DNA of 64,000 bases from an uncultured bacterium. GTDB taxonomy: Bacteria; Actinomycetota; Coriobacteriia; Coriobacteriales; Coriobacteriaceae. The DNA lies in contig CAJMQJ010000009.1 of NCBI GenBank assembly GCA_905215525.1, positions 26,604 to 90,603 on the forward strand, read 5' to 3'. The notes under the pieces are model-generated. The model was given only the letters and a program-made list of their open reading frames with translations. It did no database searches and was not told the origin of the DNA. Made by a program: the position numbers and the translations under genes. Shown one piece after another: positions 43,842-53,082 of the stretch (positions within the stretch are counted from its first letter, which is position 1; every line of letters starts with the position of its first letter).

Positions 43842-43910
43842 AAGTTGCGGTGATATAGGGACTGTTTTGAGGCTCCAAAGCGCCAAACAGTCCCTATATC
43901 ACCGCAACTT
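43842..43910. repeat. Long palindrome, second family, copy 1
   Basis: Positions 43842-43867 and 43885-43910 are exact 26-base reverse complements starting AAGTTGCGGTGATATAGG, with a 17-base loop. A related element with diverged but still matched arms lies at 61632-61698. This copy lies 49 bases after the stop of the XRE gene. Confidence 0.85.
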
Positions 43911-44228
43911 ACAAACAACTGGGTCAGTTCCGGCACGGAGATTAGCATTGAACTGACCGCACACCAAGAAAAGGGCCCATTTACTACGTTTAACTCGAGA
44001 GGGCCGACCATACCCGCCTTTTCCGATAATTGGCAAGCCCTCTACCTGAGGTTTTAATTTCATAATCTTTGTCATGGTCGAGGGTGTGGTAGCAAACGTA
44101 ATAGATAGGCCCATTTTATGACATACGACCCATTCAAGCTCAATCTCGAAGGCTAAAGAGAGCCTCTCATCCACGCCTGTGAGCGAAAACCAAATAGAAT
44201 GAAAGGCAAATGGAAAGCCCGTTTGACG
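43911..44228. other. Intergenic stretch, no gene recognised
   Basis: About 320 bases with no convincing frame. A small hairpin, GGTCAGTTC with GAACTGACC (43921-43958), lies at the left end. Confidence 0.4.
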
Positions 44229-44270
44229 GGGCAAACGCCGGGCCACCTAATGGTTGTCCGGCGTTTGCCC
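44229..44270 (-). terminator. Hairpin downstream of the FtsX-type gene
   Basis: GGGCAAACGCCGG pairs with CCGGCGTTTGCCC (13 bp) around 16 bases. It follows repeat copy 3 on the minus strand. Confidence 0.55.
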
Positions 44271-44312
44271 AGATAAAACCTGCCAAAATAAACTTGTCCC
44301 TTTTTGGCAGGT
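44271..44312. repeat. Dispersed hairpin repeat, copy 3
   Basis: AAAACCTGCCAAAATAAACT and following bases form the hairpin with TTTTTGGCAGGT; it touches the stop codon of the FtsX-type gene. On the minus strand the stem is followed by TTTTATCTGG, so it can act as a terminator. Confidence 0.8.
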
Positions 44313-47077
44313 CACTCAGCGCTCTTGAGGGCGCCGACCATGTCGATCTTATTGAGGGTGCGATTGGTAGCGAGGTTGACGATAAACGTAAAGGCAAAGG
44401 AAAGCACTACGGCGAGCACATAACTCAGCGGCTCGACCTCGACATCAAAGTACAGCGACGGCATCTGCAAAATGTACGTAAAACTCTCAGCCAGCAAGCC
44501 GCCCAGCGGTACGCCCAGCGCGGCTCCGATCGCCGTAAGAATCAACGTCTCCTTGTTGACGTAATGGTGCACCTCGCCACGACGGAAGCCCAGCACCTTG
44601 ATAGTCGCCAGCTCGCGTTCGCGCTCCGAGATGTTGGTGTTAGACAACGTAAATACCACCACAAACGACAGGCACGCCGCCATAAAGGTCACAAGCACCA
44701 CGACCGAATTGATAATCGTAAAGTTTGCCTCATAGTTCTCCCAATGCTCGGCGGTACTCGACAGCGTAATCCAACCATCGCTCTTAAGACGGTCGGTAAA
44801 CGCAATCTGATCGGCCGACGAACCCTTAAGCAGCGCAAGGATGCCGTTAAGGCGCGCGCTTCGACCGAACGCGCGCTCATAGGTGCCCTGCGTCATGTAA
44901 AGCGTATTGCCCAGATAGTTGAGCGAGATGTCGCTGACTTTGACCTTGGCAACATTGAGCGACGAATCCTGGACGTGAGCCGTGTCACCCGGCTTGATCC
45001 CCAGCACCAGCTGAGAGCTCTTGCTCAAATACACATCCCCGTCACGCAGGGCGAGCGGTTCTTTGGACTCATCCTCCAGGCGCACGTAATCGCCCAAGTC
45101 ACCCGTGCGGTCGTCGGGAATCACGATGAGCTGCACGGTCTCGCTCTTACCGCCAAATGTAAAGGTGACGTTGTCTGTCATAATTGGCAGCGTCGAAGTC
45201 ACGGTCACGTTGGAATCCTTGGCTGCACTGCGTTCATCCAGTGCTGCGCACGTCTGCGAAAAATCGTCGGGGTTGGCGACCGCCAGCAAGTCGTAGCGCG
45301 TGATGTGCCCGTACTGCTTGGGCGACAGCGCAACCGACGTATCGCGGATACCCATACCGCAGATCACGAGCGCCGTGCATCCCGCAATGCCAAAGATGGT
45401 CATAAAGGCGCGCTTTTTGTAGCGGAACAGGTTGCGTGCAGCGACCTTGTTCAAAAAGCCCATGCGGTGCCAGATAAAGCCGATGCGCTCGAGCAGAATG
45501 CGCGAACCGGCGCGCGGAGCCTTGGGGCGCATGAGCGAGGCAGGGGTCTCGGCCATCTCGTGGCGGCAGGCGATAATCGTGGCTCCCACCACGCCCACGG
45601 CAAACAGCGCCACCGAAACGATCGAGGACACGATGTCGTACGAAAGTAGCATCTGGGGCAGCGAGTACATGTCGTCGAACACCGTAAACAAGAACAGCGG
45701 CAGACCCACAAATCCGATGATATTGCCGAGCACGCCACCGATCAGACACGCCCACAGCGAGTAGTCCACATATTTGGACAGGATACGCCCGCGTGAATAG
45801 CCGAGCGCCTTGTACAGGCCAATTAGTGTGCGCTCCTCCTCGACCATGCGGGTGGCGGTGGTGAGGCTGATAAGCACGGCGACGATAAAGAAGATGAACG
45901 GGAACACCGTGGCGATGGCCTCGATCGAAGAACTATCGCTCTCGACGCTCGAGTAGCTTGCGATATTGCCGCGGTCCTGGATGTACCAGGTGCATTCGCC
46001 TAGGTCAGAGAGCTCGGCGCGGGCATCGGCAAACTGCTGGTCGGCGGCGGCGCGGCGCTGGTCCAGGTCGGCTTGCGCCTGCGCACGCTCGTCGCTGCCC
46101 TCGGCCATGCGATTGATGTTGTCCTGCTCGATCCCAAAGAGCATGGCGGCCTGACGCTCGGCCGTATCCAAGCTTGTCGGCGTGTCAACCGTCAACTCCT
46201 GGACGCGCACCTTCTCACGCTCCTCGCGGATCTTCTCGATATTGCCTTTGACCTCGTTGATCTTTGTCGTGTAGGCATCCGAATAGGAGTTGAGGCTCTT
46301 GGCTCCCTCGACGACCACGTGGACCGCGGAGTAGGAAGAAGATGTCGCAGCATCCTCGCTCACATAGAACTTATAGTCCGCCGCCGAAGCAGCGCGAAAG
46401 GCGTTGACTGTCGAGTCGGAGCTCACGTCGGTAGGATCGAGGACCTCGGCCGTAATGGTGTACTCGCCCGCGGCAAACTGATCCTTGGCGCTTTGGTTCG
46501 ACGAGCTCGCGTCATTGGCGGCAAAACTCACCGTATCGCCGAGCTTTTTGCCCGAAGCCTTCAGGAACTTCGAAGTCACCGCGACCTCATCGGCGCCCTC
46601 GGGCAAATCGCCGTTCACGAGCACTGGCTGATCGATGTTCTCCTTGGAGAGACTTTGCACGACCACGCGCTCGCGCGTTGTGCCCACGGCGGTGTAGGCG
46701 GTCTCGGTGTAGATACCCTCGGCCGTCTCGACGCCGTCGACCTCTTGAATGGCCGCAAGATCGTCACGCGTAAGACCATAGGTCGACTGCACATTAATGT
46801 CATAGACATTCTGCTGGTCAAAATAGGCGTCAACCGAATCGCACAGGTCCTCGCAGCCCGCCTTAAGACCGCACATCACACTCACGCCGAGCGCGGTGAT
46901 GACCACGATGGACAAGAAGCGCTTAAGACTGCCTCGGATTGTGCGGTAGATGCCACGGCGAAACACCGCCGGCACCATATCGTTTGAGCTTTGGGCAGTG
47001 CGGTAGGTCGTAAAATCCTGCTCTCGCTCCGTGTTCTGCGCGTCGCGGCGTTGGCTGTTTTGGCGGTCCTGATTCAT
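44312..47077 (-). CDS. FtsX/MacB-type ABC transporter permease, 921 aa
   Basis: A large permease with one N-terminal helix (about 45-65), a big extracellular domain holding a coiled-coil-like stretch (about 285-375, e.g. AQADLDQRRAAADQQFADAR), and two FtsX domains. The first has FIFFIVAVLISLTTATRMVE with RTLIGLYKALGYSR; the second, near the C-terminus, has VVFTLSNTNISERERELATI with KVLGFRR. Proteins like this exert force on the cell surface or export lipoproteins and peptides rather than pumping small ions. The start at 47077 overlaps the ATPase stop, so the two genes are coupled. Confidence 0.85.
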   Translation of the reverse strand: MNQDRQNSQRRDAQNTEREQDFTTYRTAQSSNDMVPAVFRRGIYRTIRGSLKRFLSIVVITALGVSVMCGLKAGCEDLCDSVDAYFDQQNVYDINVQSTYGLTRDDLAAIQEVDGVETAEGIYTETAYTAVGTTRERVVVQSLSKENIDQPVLVNGDLPEGADEVAVTSKFLKASGKKLGDTVSFAANDASSSNQSAKDQFAAGEYTITAEVLDPTDVSSDSTVNAFRAASAADYKFYVSEDAATSSSYSAVHVVVEGAKSLNSYSDAYTTKINEVKGNIEKIREEREKVRVQELTVDTPTSLDTAERQAAMLFGIEQDNINRMAEGSDERAQAQADLDQRRAAADQQFADARAELSDLGECTWYIQDRGNIASYSSVESDSSSIEAIATVFPFIFFIVAVLISLTTATRMVEEERTLIGLYKALGYSRGRILSKYVDYSLWACLIGGVLGNIIGFVGLPLFLFTVFDDMYSLPQMLLSYDIVSSIVSVALFAVGVVGATIIACRHEMAETPASLMRPKAPRAGSRILLERIGFIWHRMGFLNKVAARNLFRYKKRAFMTIFGIAGCTALVICGMGIRDTSVALSPKQYGHITRYDLLAVANPDDFSQTCAALDERSAAKDSNVTVTSTLPIMTDNVTFTFGGKSETVQLIVIPDDRTGDLGDYVRLEDESKEPLALRDGDVYLSKSSQLVLGIKPGDTAHVQDSSLNVAKVKVSDISLNYLGNTLYMTQGTYERAFGRSARLNGILALLKGSSADQIAFTDRLKSDGWITLSSTAEHWENYEANFTIINSVVVLVTFMAACLSFVVVFTLSNTNISERERELATIKVLGFRRGEVHHYVNKETLILTAIGAALGVPLGGLLAESFTYILQMPSLYFDVEVEPLSYVLAVVLSFAFTFIVNLATNRTLNKIDMVGALKSAE

Positions 47078-47082
47078 GGGCG

Positions 47083-47784
47083 CTACCACTCGATCGTCTC
47101 GATCGGCACGGGATTTTGCTGGACCGTCTCGCTCTCCACGCGGCCGTTCTTAAAGCGGATCAGGCGATCGGCCATGGGCGCCAGCGCGGAGTTGTGGGTG
47201 ATGATAATGACCGTGATGCCTTGCTTGCGACAGGTGTCCTGCAGCAGCTGCAAGATCTGCTTGCCGGTTTTGTAGTCGAGTGCACCCGTGGGCTCATCGC
47301 ACAAAAGCAGCTTGGGGTTCTTGGCCAGCGCGCGGGCGATGGACACACGCTGCTGCTCGCCGCCCGAAAGCTGCGCCGGAAAGTTAGCGAGGCGGTCGCC
47401 CAGGCCAACTTGACGAAGCGTTTGCTCGGCATCGAGCGAATCGGGGCAGATCTGAGCTGCGAGCTCAACGTTTTCGAGGGCCGTCAGGTTGGGAACCAGA
47501 TTGTAGAACTGAAAGACAAAGCCCACGTCGGCGCGGCGGTATTCCACAAGCTGTGCCTCGTTGGCAGCGCTCACGTCACGCCCGTCCACCGTCACGGTGC
47601 CAGAAGTCGCCGTGTCCATGCCGCCCAAGATGTTGAGCGCCGTGGTCTTGCCGGCACCCGAAGCACCCAAAATGATGGCGAGCTCGCCGCGCTCAACGGT
47701 AAAGCTCGCGCCGTCGAGCGCATGAATGCGGGCATCGCCCTCGCCGTATGCTTTGATGACGTCTTTGAATTCGATATAGGCCAT
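47083..47784 (-). CDS. MacB/LolD-type ABC ATPase
   Basis: The 233-residue ATPase partner of the FtsX-type permease. [12 protein letters not shown] is Walker [18 protein letters not shown] the signature, [16 protein letters not shown]alker B and D-loop, and [16 protein letters not shown] the switch. The Q-loop region [20 protein letters not shown] is typical of MacB/LolD enzymes. Its stop overlaps the permease start region. Confidence 0.9.
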   Translation of the reverse strand: MAYIEFKDVIKAYGEGDARIHALDGASFTVERGELAIILGASGAGKTTALNILGGMDTATSGTVTVDGRDVSAANEAQLVEYRRADVGFVFQFYNLVPNLTALENVELAAQICPDSLDAEQTLRQVGLGDRLANFPAQLSGGEQQRVSIARALAKNPKLLLCDEPTGALDYKTGKQILQLLQDTCRKQGITVIIITHNSALAPMADRLIRFKNGRVESETVQQNPVPIETIEW

Positions 47785-47837
47785 CGATCGGTTCCCATCT
47801 GGTCGGATAACTCTTTAGTATTACCCATTTCGCACCG

Positions 47838-47873
47838 ACCAAAAAGGGACAGGTTTATTTTGGCAGGTTTTAT
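47838..47873. repeat. Dispersed hairpin repeat, copy 4 (inverted)
   Basis: ACCAAAAAGGGACAGGTTTA followed by TTTTGGCAGGTTTTAT is the reverse complement of the other copies. It lies upstream of the ABC ATPase gene, with no gene ending next to it on the + strand. Confidence 0.75.
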
Positions 47874-47985
47874 ATGGGGGAATGGCGGGTGTAGGCGAGG
47901 CACCGGGGAGGCCGAGAAATCATCGACGGGGTCAGGCCGACCGCCAAACACAACGCACGTATCTCAATCTGTCAGCCAAATCATT

Positions 47986-47999
47986 CGAACAGCTGTTCG
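47986..47999. promoter_or_regulatory. LexA-type (SOS box) palindrome
   Basis: CGAACAGCTGTTCG is a perfect 14-bp palindrome fitting the Gram-positive SOS box CGAAC-N4-GTTCG. A TATGAT -10 candidate lies at 48004-48009, so a bound repressor would cover the -35 region of the GyrI-like gene. Confidence 0.65.
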
Positions 48000-48055
48000 T
48001 TTCTATGATATGATTCAACTATCTAAGCAGGCCAATACGCAGAAAGGCGGCCAAC

Positions 48056-48694
48056 ATGGCATTCGACTTTAAGAAGGAATGCAAGGAGCTCTACAAACCT
48101 GCAAGCAAGCCGAGTATCGTAACTGTCCCGCCTATGAGCTACGTTGCCGTTCGCGGAAAGGGCGACCCAAATACCGAAGGCGGCGAGTATCAAAACGCCC
48201 TGCCGCTACTTTACGGCATCGCCTATACCGTCAAGATGTCGAAGAAAGGCTCAAGGAACATCGAGGGTTACTTCGACTATGTGGTGCCGCCGCTCGAGGG
48301 TTTCTGGTGGCAAGACTCCCCCGGTAGCGGCATCGATTATGTACGCAAGGACAATTTCAACTTTATCTCGTGCATCCGCCTGCCTGATTTCGTCACCCGA
48401 GATGACTTTGACTGGGCAGTCGCGGAAGCCACGACCAAAAAGAAACTGGACTTTTCCGCCGTCGAACTGCTTAAAGTTGACGAGGGTCTCTGCGTTCAAT
48501 GCATGCACACCGGGCCCTACGACAACGAACCGGCGACCGTAGACGCTATGCATGAATACACGACCGAGCTGGGCTATGTTCCCGACTTCTCAGACACCCG
48601 TTTACATCACGAAATCTATCTCTCCGATCCACGCAAATGCGCACCGGAGAAACTTAAGACCGTGGTTCGTCATCCTATCAAGCGCGCTGAATAG
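48056..48694 (+). CDS. GyrI-like small-molecule-binding protein
   Basis: The 212-residue protein has a GyrI-like (SHS2) layout: VTVPPMSYVAVRGKGDP near the start, YVVPPLEGFWW in the middle, LCVQCMHTGPYDNEPATVDA and RLHHEIYLSDPRK near the end. GyrI-like domains bind small molecules; E. coli SbmC/GyrI modulates gyrase and is SOS-induced, but most relatives are uncharacterised. AAAGGCGG precedes the ATG, and an SOS-box-like palindrome lies in the promoter. Confidence 0.82.
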   Translation: MAFDFKKECKELYKPASKPSIVTVPPMSYVAVRGKGDPNTEGGEYQNALPLLYGIAYTVKMSKKGSRNIEGYFDYVVPPLEGFWWQDSPGSGIDYVRKDNFNFISCIRLPDFVTRDDFDWAVAEATTKKKLDFSAVELLKVDEGLCVQCMHTGPYDNEPATVDAMHEYTTELGYVPDFSDTRLHHEIYLSDPRKCAPEKLKTVVRHPIKRAE

Positions 48695-48806
48695 CGTGGG
48701 GCGTCATTTCACGCGCTAGGTTTTAAGCCAGCCAACCAGCCGCCTCCTAGGCCGTCCGGTAATTATCTTGACGCGGCCCGTCGCATCTTATAAGTTTGTT
48801 TTGCTA

Positions 48807-48848
48807 AAGCTGGAAAGCCTCTCAACGATGCGCAACTCCAGCTCTTTT
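48807..48848 (+). terminator. Hairpin plus T-run just before the ClC gene
   Basis: AGCTGGA pairs with TCCAGCT across 22 bases, followed by CTTTTTCT. It ends 17 bases before the GTG start and could be a terminator or an attenuator of the ClC gene. Confidence 0.45.
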
Positions 48849-48864
48849 TCTATCAAGAGAGCAA

Positions 48865-50124
48865 GTGTCGGAAAGCAAAATGTCAGAAAGCAGCGCTTCG
48901 AGCAGAATCAAACGCCTGGTCAACACCTATAGCGGTCTCGTGCTCATGGGCGCCGTCGGAATCCCTATCGGCGTTATCGTTGGCGCCATCTGTGCCCTTT
49001 TTGGTCGTGTGCTCCTGGCAATCGGCGCCTTCCGGGACGCGCACGTCGCACTGCTCCTTCCCTTTCTCGCCCTCGCGGGTCTGGCCATCGTATTTGCCTA
49101 CCGCACCTGGGGCAAAGGCACCGATCGGGGCATGAGCTTAGTATTTGACGTAGGCCACGGACGCGAGGACGCCATCTCCCCGCGTTTGGTGCCGCTCATT
49201 ATGCTGAGCACGTGGGGGACGCATCTCTTTGGCGGTAGTGCGGGACGCGAGGGCGTAGCGGTGCAGATCGGCGCCACCGTCTCGCATTGGATCGGCCGAC
49301 GTCTACCTTTCCGAGACCCCGGCAACACGTTTTTGCTTATCGGCATGGCCGCCGGCTTTGCCGGACTCTTCCAAACGCCCCTCGCCGCCGCGATCTTTGC
49401 GATCGAAGTACTGGTCGCAGGACGCATGGAATACCGCGCGCTGTTTCCCGCGCTTACAGCCTCGCTCGCCGCAAGCATGACCTCCGGCGCTCTGGGGCTC
49501 GAGAAGTTTGAGGTCGCCGTTACCGCCTCGTATGCGCTCGACCTCCCCGGTCTTGGACGGCTGGCGTTGTTGGGTATCGCGTTTGGTATGGTAGGTGGAG
49601 CTTTTGCCTGGTGCCTTGCCCATGCCAAGACCTTTGCAGTGCGGCTGCTCCCCAGCCCTTACATACGCGTTGCCGTTATGGGCCTTGCGCTGTCGGCGAT
49701 TCTGTTCGTGCTGTGGCAGGGGCGATACTGCGGCCTTGGCACCAACCTGATATCCGCGGCACTGGGTGACAACGGCGAGGCGTCGATCATGCCTTGGGAC
49801 TGGGCGCTCAAATTCGTACTCACCATCGCCACGCTTGCCGCAGGATATCAGGGTGGCGAGGTGACGCCGCTGTTCTCCATCGGAGCCAGCCTGGGTGTCG
49901 TACTCGCCGGGATTCTCGGCATGCCCGTCGAGCTCTGCGCCGCGCTGGGCTACGCCGCCGTTTTTGGCAGCGCCACCAATACGCTGCTCGCGCCCATCTT
50001 TATTGGCTGCGAGGTCTTTGGCTTTAGCAGTCTGCCGACGTTCTTTATTGTCTGCGTCGTGGCCTACCTGTTCAACATGGATAAGTCGATCTATGCGCTG
50101 CAGGAGCACAGCCGCACCCGATAA
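48865..50124 (+). CDS. ClC-family anion channel/transporter
   Basis: A 419-residue membrane protein of the ClC family. FGGSAGREGVAVQIGA carries the gating Glu of GxEGP-type motifs, and YQGGEVTPLFSIGA is the counterpart of GGxFxP. About ten helices follow the usual order. The GREGV and GGEVTPLF forms remind me of the fluoride-exporting ClC-F branch rather than chloride antiporters, but I cannot confirm this. Two starts are possible: GTG 48865 after GAGAG, or ATG 48880 after GGAAAG; the first residues repeat (MSESKMSES). No crcB/fluoride riboswitch is visible upstream. Confidence 0.82.
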   Translation: MSESKMSESSASSRIKRLVNTYSGLVLMGAVGIPIGVIVGAICALFGRVLLAIGAFRDAHVALLLPFLALAGLAIVFAYRTWGKGTDRGMSLVFDVGHGREDAISPRLVPLIMLSTWGTHLFGGSAGREGVAVQIGATVSHWIGRRLPFRDPGNTFLLIGMAAGFAGLFQTPLAAAIFAIEVLVAGRMEYRALFPALTASLAASMTSGALGLEKFEVAVTASYALDLPGLGRLALLGIAFGMVGGAFAWCLAHAKTFAVRLLPSPYIRVAVMGLALSAILFVLWQGRYCGLGTNLISAALGDNGEASIMPWDWALKFVLTIATLAAGYQGGEVTPLFSIGASLGVVLAGILGMPVELCAALGYAAVFGSATNTLLAPIFIGCEVFGFSSLPTFFIVCVVAYLFNMDKSIYALQEHSRTR

Positions 50125-50193
50125 ACAGGGCGTTTGCCACCAAAAAACGCGCACGACAGGCCGGGCCCGCCGCGCGCGTCATCCTATACACGA

Positions 50194-50868
50194 TTAGTTA
50201 TTGTTGTTGGTCATCGAAGCCACTGCTGCCGCAAGATTGGAAATGGGCATTGTCTGCAGCCAGATGCGCCCCGGACCGGTGAGCACAGTGTTGAACACGC
50301 CTTCACCGCCAAACATGATGTTTTTGACGCCCTTGACCATCTGCGCGTCGATGCTCACCGTCTCCTCAAAGCCGGCCACGTTGCCGGTATCTACAATCAT
50401 TTGCTGGCCAGCAGCAAGCTCGTACTCAACTAGGTCGCCGTCGATCTCGGCAAAGGCAATACCCGAGCCCGTGAGCTTTTGCATGATAAAACCCTCGCCG
50501 CCAAAGACGCCGGTCTTTGCCTTCTTGTTAAAGTGGATGCTCAGCTCAACACCACTTTCCGCGGCAAGGAACGAACGCTTCTGCAAAATCCAGCTCTTAC
50601 CAGGGCCAATCTCGATCGGTATAATGCGGCCGGGGAAGCAAGAGCCAAACGCAATCATGCCATCGCCGTGCGCGGTCCAAATGTTTTGGAACAACGCCTC
50701 ACCCGAAAAAGCCTTAGAGAACATCTTGCCTATACCACCGCCCGAGGTGGACATCTCCATGTTGGGGGTCATCCAGACCATGGCACCGCTTTCGGTGATC
50801 ATGGATTCGCCGTCGCTAAGGTTGCACGTAACAACCGGGAAAGCCCCTCCGCCGATCTCGTACTGCAT
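50194..50868 (-). CDS. AIM24 family protein
   Basis: The 224-residue protein has the TIGR00266/AIM24 pattern: GESMITESGAMVWMTPNMEM near the start, FSGEALFQNIWTA, KSWILQKRSFLAAES and GGEGFIMQKLTGSG. The fold is a beta-helix-like trimer of unclear role. AAGGAGACGGTC precedes the ATG. It stands alone on its strand between the ClC and two-component genes. Confidence 0.85.
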   Translation of the reverse strand: MQYEIGGGAFPVVTCNLSDGESMITESGAMVWMTPNMEMSTSGGGIGKMFSKAFSGEALFQNIWTAHGDGMIAFGSCFPGRIIPIEIGPGKSWILQKRSFLAAESGVELSIHFNKKAKTGVFGGEGFIMQKLTGSGIAFAEIDGDLVEYELAAGQQMIVDTGNVAGFEETVSIDAQMVKGVKNIMFGGEGVFNTVLTGPGRIWLQTMPISNLAAAVASMTNNNN

Positions 50869-50991
50869 GACCGTCTCCTTTCCTTCGGGAGCCGAACAAC
50901 GATGTCCATATTTTAGCAGTTAGAGGTGCGTTTATTTGGGTCGGTGGCGTTCATGGCGCCGATCACCGCCAGCCTCCGCTGCCGTCTGCAC

Positions 50992-51033
50992 AGATAAAAC
51001 CTGCCAAAATAAACCTGTCCCTTTTTGGCAGGT
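50992..51033. repeat. Dispersed hairpin repeat, copy 5
   Basis: Nearly identical to copy 1; ends one base from the stop codon of the histidine kinase gene, on whose strand the stem is followed by TTTTATCTG. Confidence 0.8.
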
Positions 51034-51034
51034 C

Positions 51035-52396
51035 TTAGAGGCGGACGGTGAAGGTGATCTGGTTACCGTGGCCGCAGACAGAAGCGCTCCCGCCATGGGC
51101 TTCGGCGATGGCACGCACCACGGATAGGCCCACGCCCGAGCCGCCCGTCTTGGAGCTGCGCGACACGTCCGCACGATAGAAGCGGTCGAACAATCGATCT
51201 AGGTCGCCTTCGGGCAGCTCGTCCACGGCGTTCGATACGACAAGCTCGGTGGCGCCCTTACCCTGAACGCGCGAAACGGCACGCAGGCTCAGCTCAATCA
51301 CGCTGCCCTCGCTCGCATAGCGCGTGGCGTTGTCCAGAAGCAGCTCAACCACCTGCGCCACCGCCGCAGCATCGGCATGGGCCCGCACGCCGCACGCAAT
51401 CGACGTCGACAGACGCTTGCCGCGCGAAACCGCCACCGATTCAAACGGCGCCGCAGCCTTGTCCACGGCCTCCGAAAGATCGATCGATGTCATGGTAAAG
51501 CCCGCCGAGCCCTCGTCCATACGTGCCAAAAACACTAGACGTTCCGTGAGCGCCGTCAGCCGCGCAACCTGCTCGTGAATGCTCTGCGTCCACTCACTTT
51601 CGCCGCTCTCGATCTCTTGTACCTCATTGGCGGCGTCAATTACAGCCAGCGGCGTCTTGATCTCGTGGCTCGCATCGGTAATAAAGCGCTTTTGCTTGCT
51701 GTAGCTCTCGACCATCGGTCGAATCACCGCGCCCGAGGCACCCGCCACAATTGCCAGCACCGCCAGCCAGCCAATGTAACTGATCGCCACGCTCGCGCTC
51801 AAAAACGAATGAAAGCTTGCAAGCTCGCGCGAGCAGTCCACGAACACATAGGTGATCTCGTCGTCCTGGACGTCGGTCGTATAACGATAATTGCCAGAGA
51901 AGCCCGAGGTCCAGCCCTTGGCATGCAGCCTTGCGGCAATACTGGCGGCGCGCTTGGCACCAACCGCGGCAATGCGGGCCGTATTGACATCGGCAACCTG
52001 TCCGGCGTCAATCGTCACCGTAAAGTAGCGCGTGTCGAAGGGAGACTCCGCCGTCATGCCTTCGAAGTGTCTGATGCGAACGCCCGCTTGGCTATCGCCG
52101 GCATCCTTGCCATTAGCGGGCTCGGCTTTAGGCTCGTCCCCCCAATCGATACCGTCCTTGCCCGCCAGAATATAGTCCAGGCGAGCGTCGGCCATCTTGC
52201 AGACATGCGAATAATTGACGATGTTGATGCCGGCGATGATAAGCGTGAGCACCACGGTCACGGCGCCCATGGCAACGAGGATAAACTTGCGACGCAGACG
52301 GCGGCCCAATGCGTCAACAGAATTAGCCCGCCCCGTACTACTCGAGGCGGCGTGAAACCACTCCGTCATGCGCTTGCACCACGCGCTCGCGCTCAC
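51035..52396 (-). CDS. Sensor histidine kinase
   Basis: The 453-residue kinase has two membrane helices (about 35-60 and 203-225) around an extracellular sensor of about 140 residues. The H box FITDASHEIKTPLAVI, the N box LLDNATRYASEG, and the GGSGVGLSVVRAIAEAHGG ATP lid follow. It phosphorylates the OmpR-type regulator encoded two bases upstream. The start is GTG at 52396, after GAAGG. Confidence 0.9.
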   Translation of the reverse strand: MSASAWCKRMTEWFHAASSSTGRANSVDALGRRLRRKFILVAMGAVTVVLTLIIAGINIVNYSHVCKMADARLDYILAGKDGIDWGDEPKAEPANGKDAGDSQAGVRIRHFEGMTAESPFDTRYFTVTIDAGQVADVNTARIAAVGAKRAASIAARLHAKGWTSGFSGNYRYTTDVQDDEITYVFVDCSRELASFHSFLSASVAISYIGWLAVLAIVAGASGAVIRPMVESYSKQKRFITDASHEIKTPLAVIDAANEVQEIESGESEWTQSIHEQVARLTALTERLVFLARMDEGSAGFTMTSIDLSEAVDKAAAPFESVAVSRGKRLSTSIACGVRAHADAAAVAQVVELLLDNATRYASEGSVIELSLRAVSRVQGKGATELVVSNAVDELPEGDLDRLFDRFYRADVSRSSKTGGSGVGLSVVRAIAEAHGGSASVCGHGNQITFTVRL

Positions 52397-52398
52397 GC

Positions 52399-53082
52399 TT
52401 ATTCGCCTTCCTCGACAACCTCGAGCGAATAGCCCTGGTTACGCGACGCGCGAATGGCAACGTTGGCACCAAGCGCCGTCAGCTTTTTGCGCAGGTACGA
52501 GATATAGACCCACACCACGTTGGCGCCTTCGGGCGCGTCCTCACCCCAAACCTCGAGCATCAGACGTTCAGTGGGCATGCGCGTGCCGGCGTTGCGCATA
52601 AAGAGTTCCATAAGCTGAAACTCGCGATTGGCCAGGTGCTCCTCGCCCAAGGGTCCCACAAGCGTGCAAGCCGCCGTGTCGAGGCGCACGTTACCCACGC
52701 TGAGCGTCGTGGCGTCAATTGCCGTCGCGGCGCGCGTCATGGCACGAATACGCGCAAGCAGTTCCTTGGCGGCAAACGGCTTGGTCAGGTAATCGTTGGC
52801 ACCGGCATCCAGGCCCTCGACCCTATCGGACACCTCGCTTTTTGCCGTGAGCATGATGATGGGCAGTCGATTTCCGGCGGCGCGTGTACGCTTGAGCACC
52901 TCGATGCCGTCCATGCCGGGCATCATGATGTCCAGGATTGCGGCGTCGTAATCGTTGGTGAGTAGATTCTCGAGCGCCGTCAAGCCGTCGAGGGCGGTGT
53001 CGACCTCGTAGTCGCTATGTTGAAGAATCGCGGTGAGGGCGCGGGAGAGACCAGGTTCGTCCTCGGCAAGCATCAGCTTCAT
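52399..53082 (-). CDS. OmpR/PhoB-family response regulator
   Basis: A 227-residue regulator: receiver domain with LAEDEPGLSRAL (acidic pocket), AAILDIMMPGMDG (phospho-Asp), IIMLTAKSE, and YLTKPF (Lys); then a winged-helix domain with LANREFQLMELFMRN and RMPTERLMLEVWG, WVYISYLRKKL, and NQGYSLE. It is translated together with the kinase. AAAGGAGCAACT precedes the ATG. The signal is unknown. Confidence 0.92.
   Translation of the reverse strand: MKLMLAEDEPGLSRALTAILQHSDYEVDTALDGLTALENLLTNDYDAAILDIMMPGMDGIEVLKRTRAAGNRLPIIMLTAKSEVSDRVEGLDAGANDYLTKPFAAKELLARIRAMTRAATAIDATTLSVGNVRLDTAACTLVGPLGEEHLANREFQLMELFMRNAGTRMPTERLMLEVWGEDAPEGANVVWVYISYLRKKLTALGANVAIRASRNQGYSLEVVEEGE

Noticed and set aside
48695..48864. 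Fluoride riboswitch before the ClC gene
   Set aside because: The conserved GGNGAUGG...CUGAUG pattern is not visible; only a terminator-like hairpin is seen.
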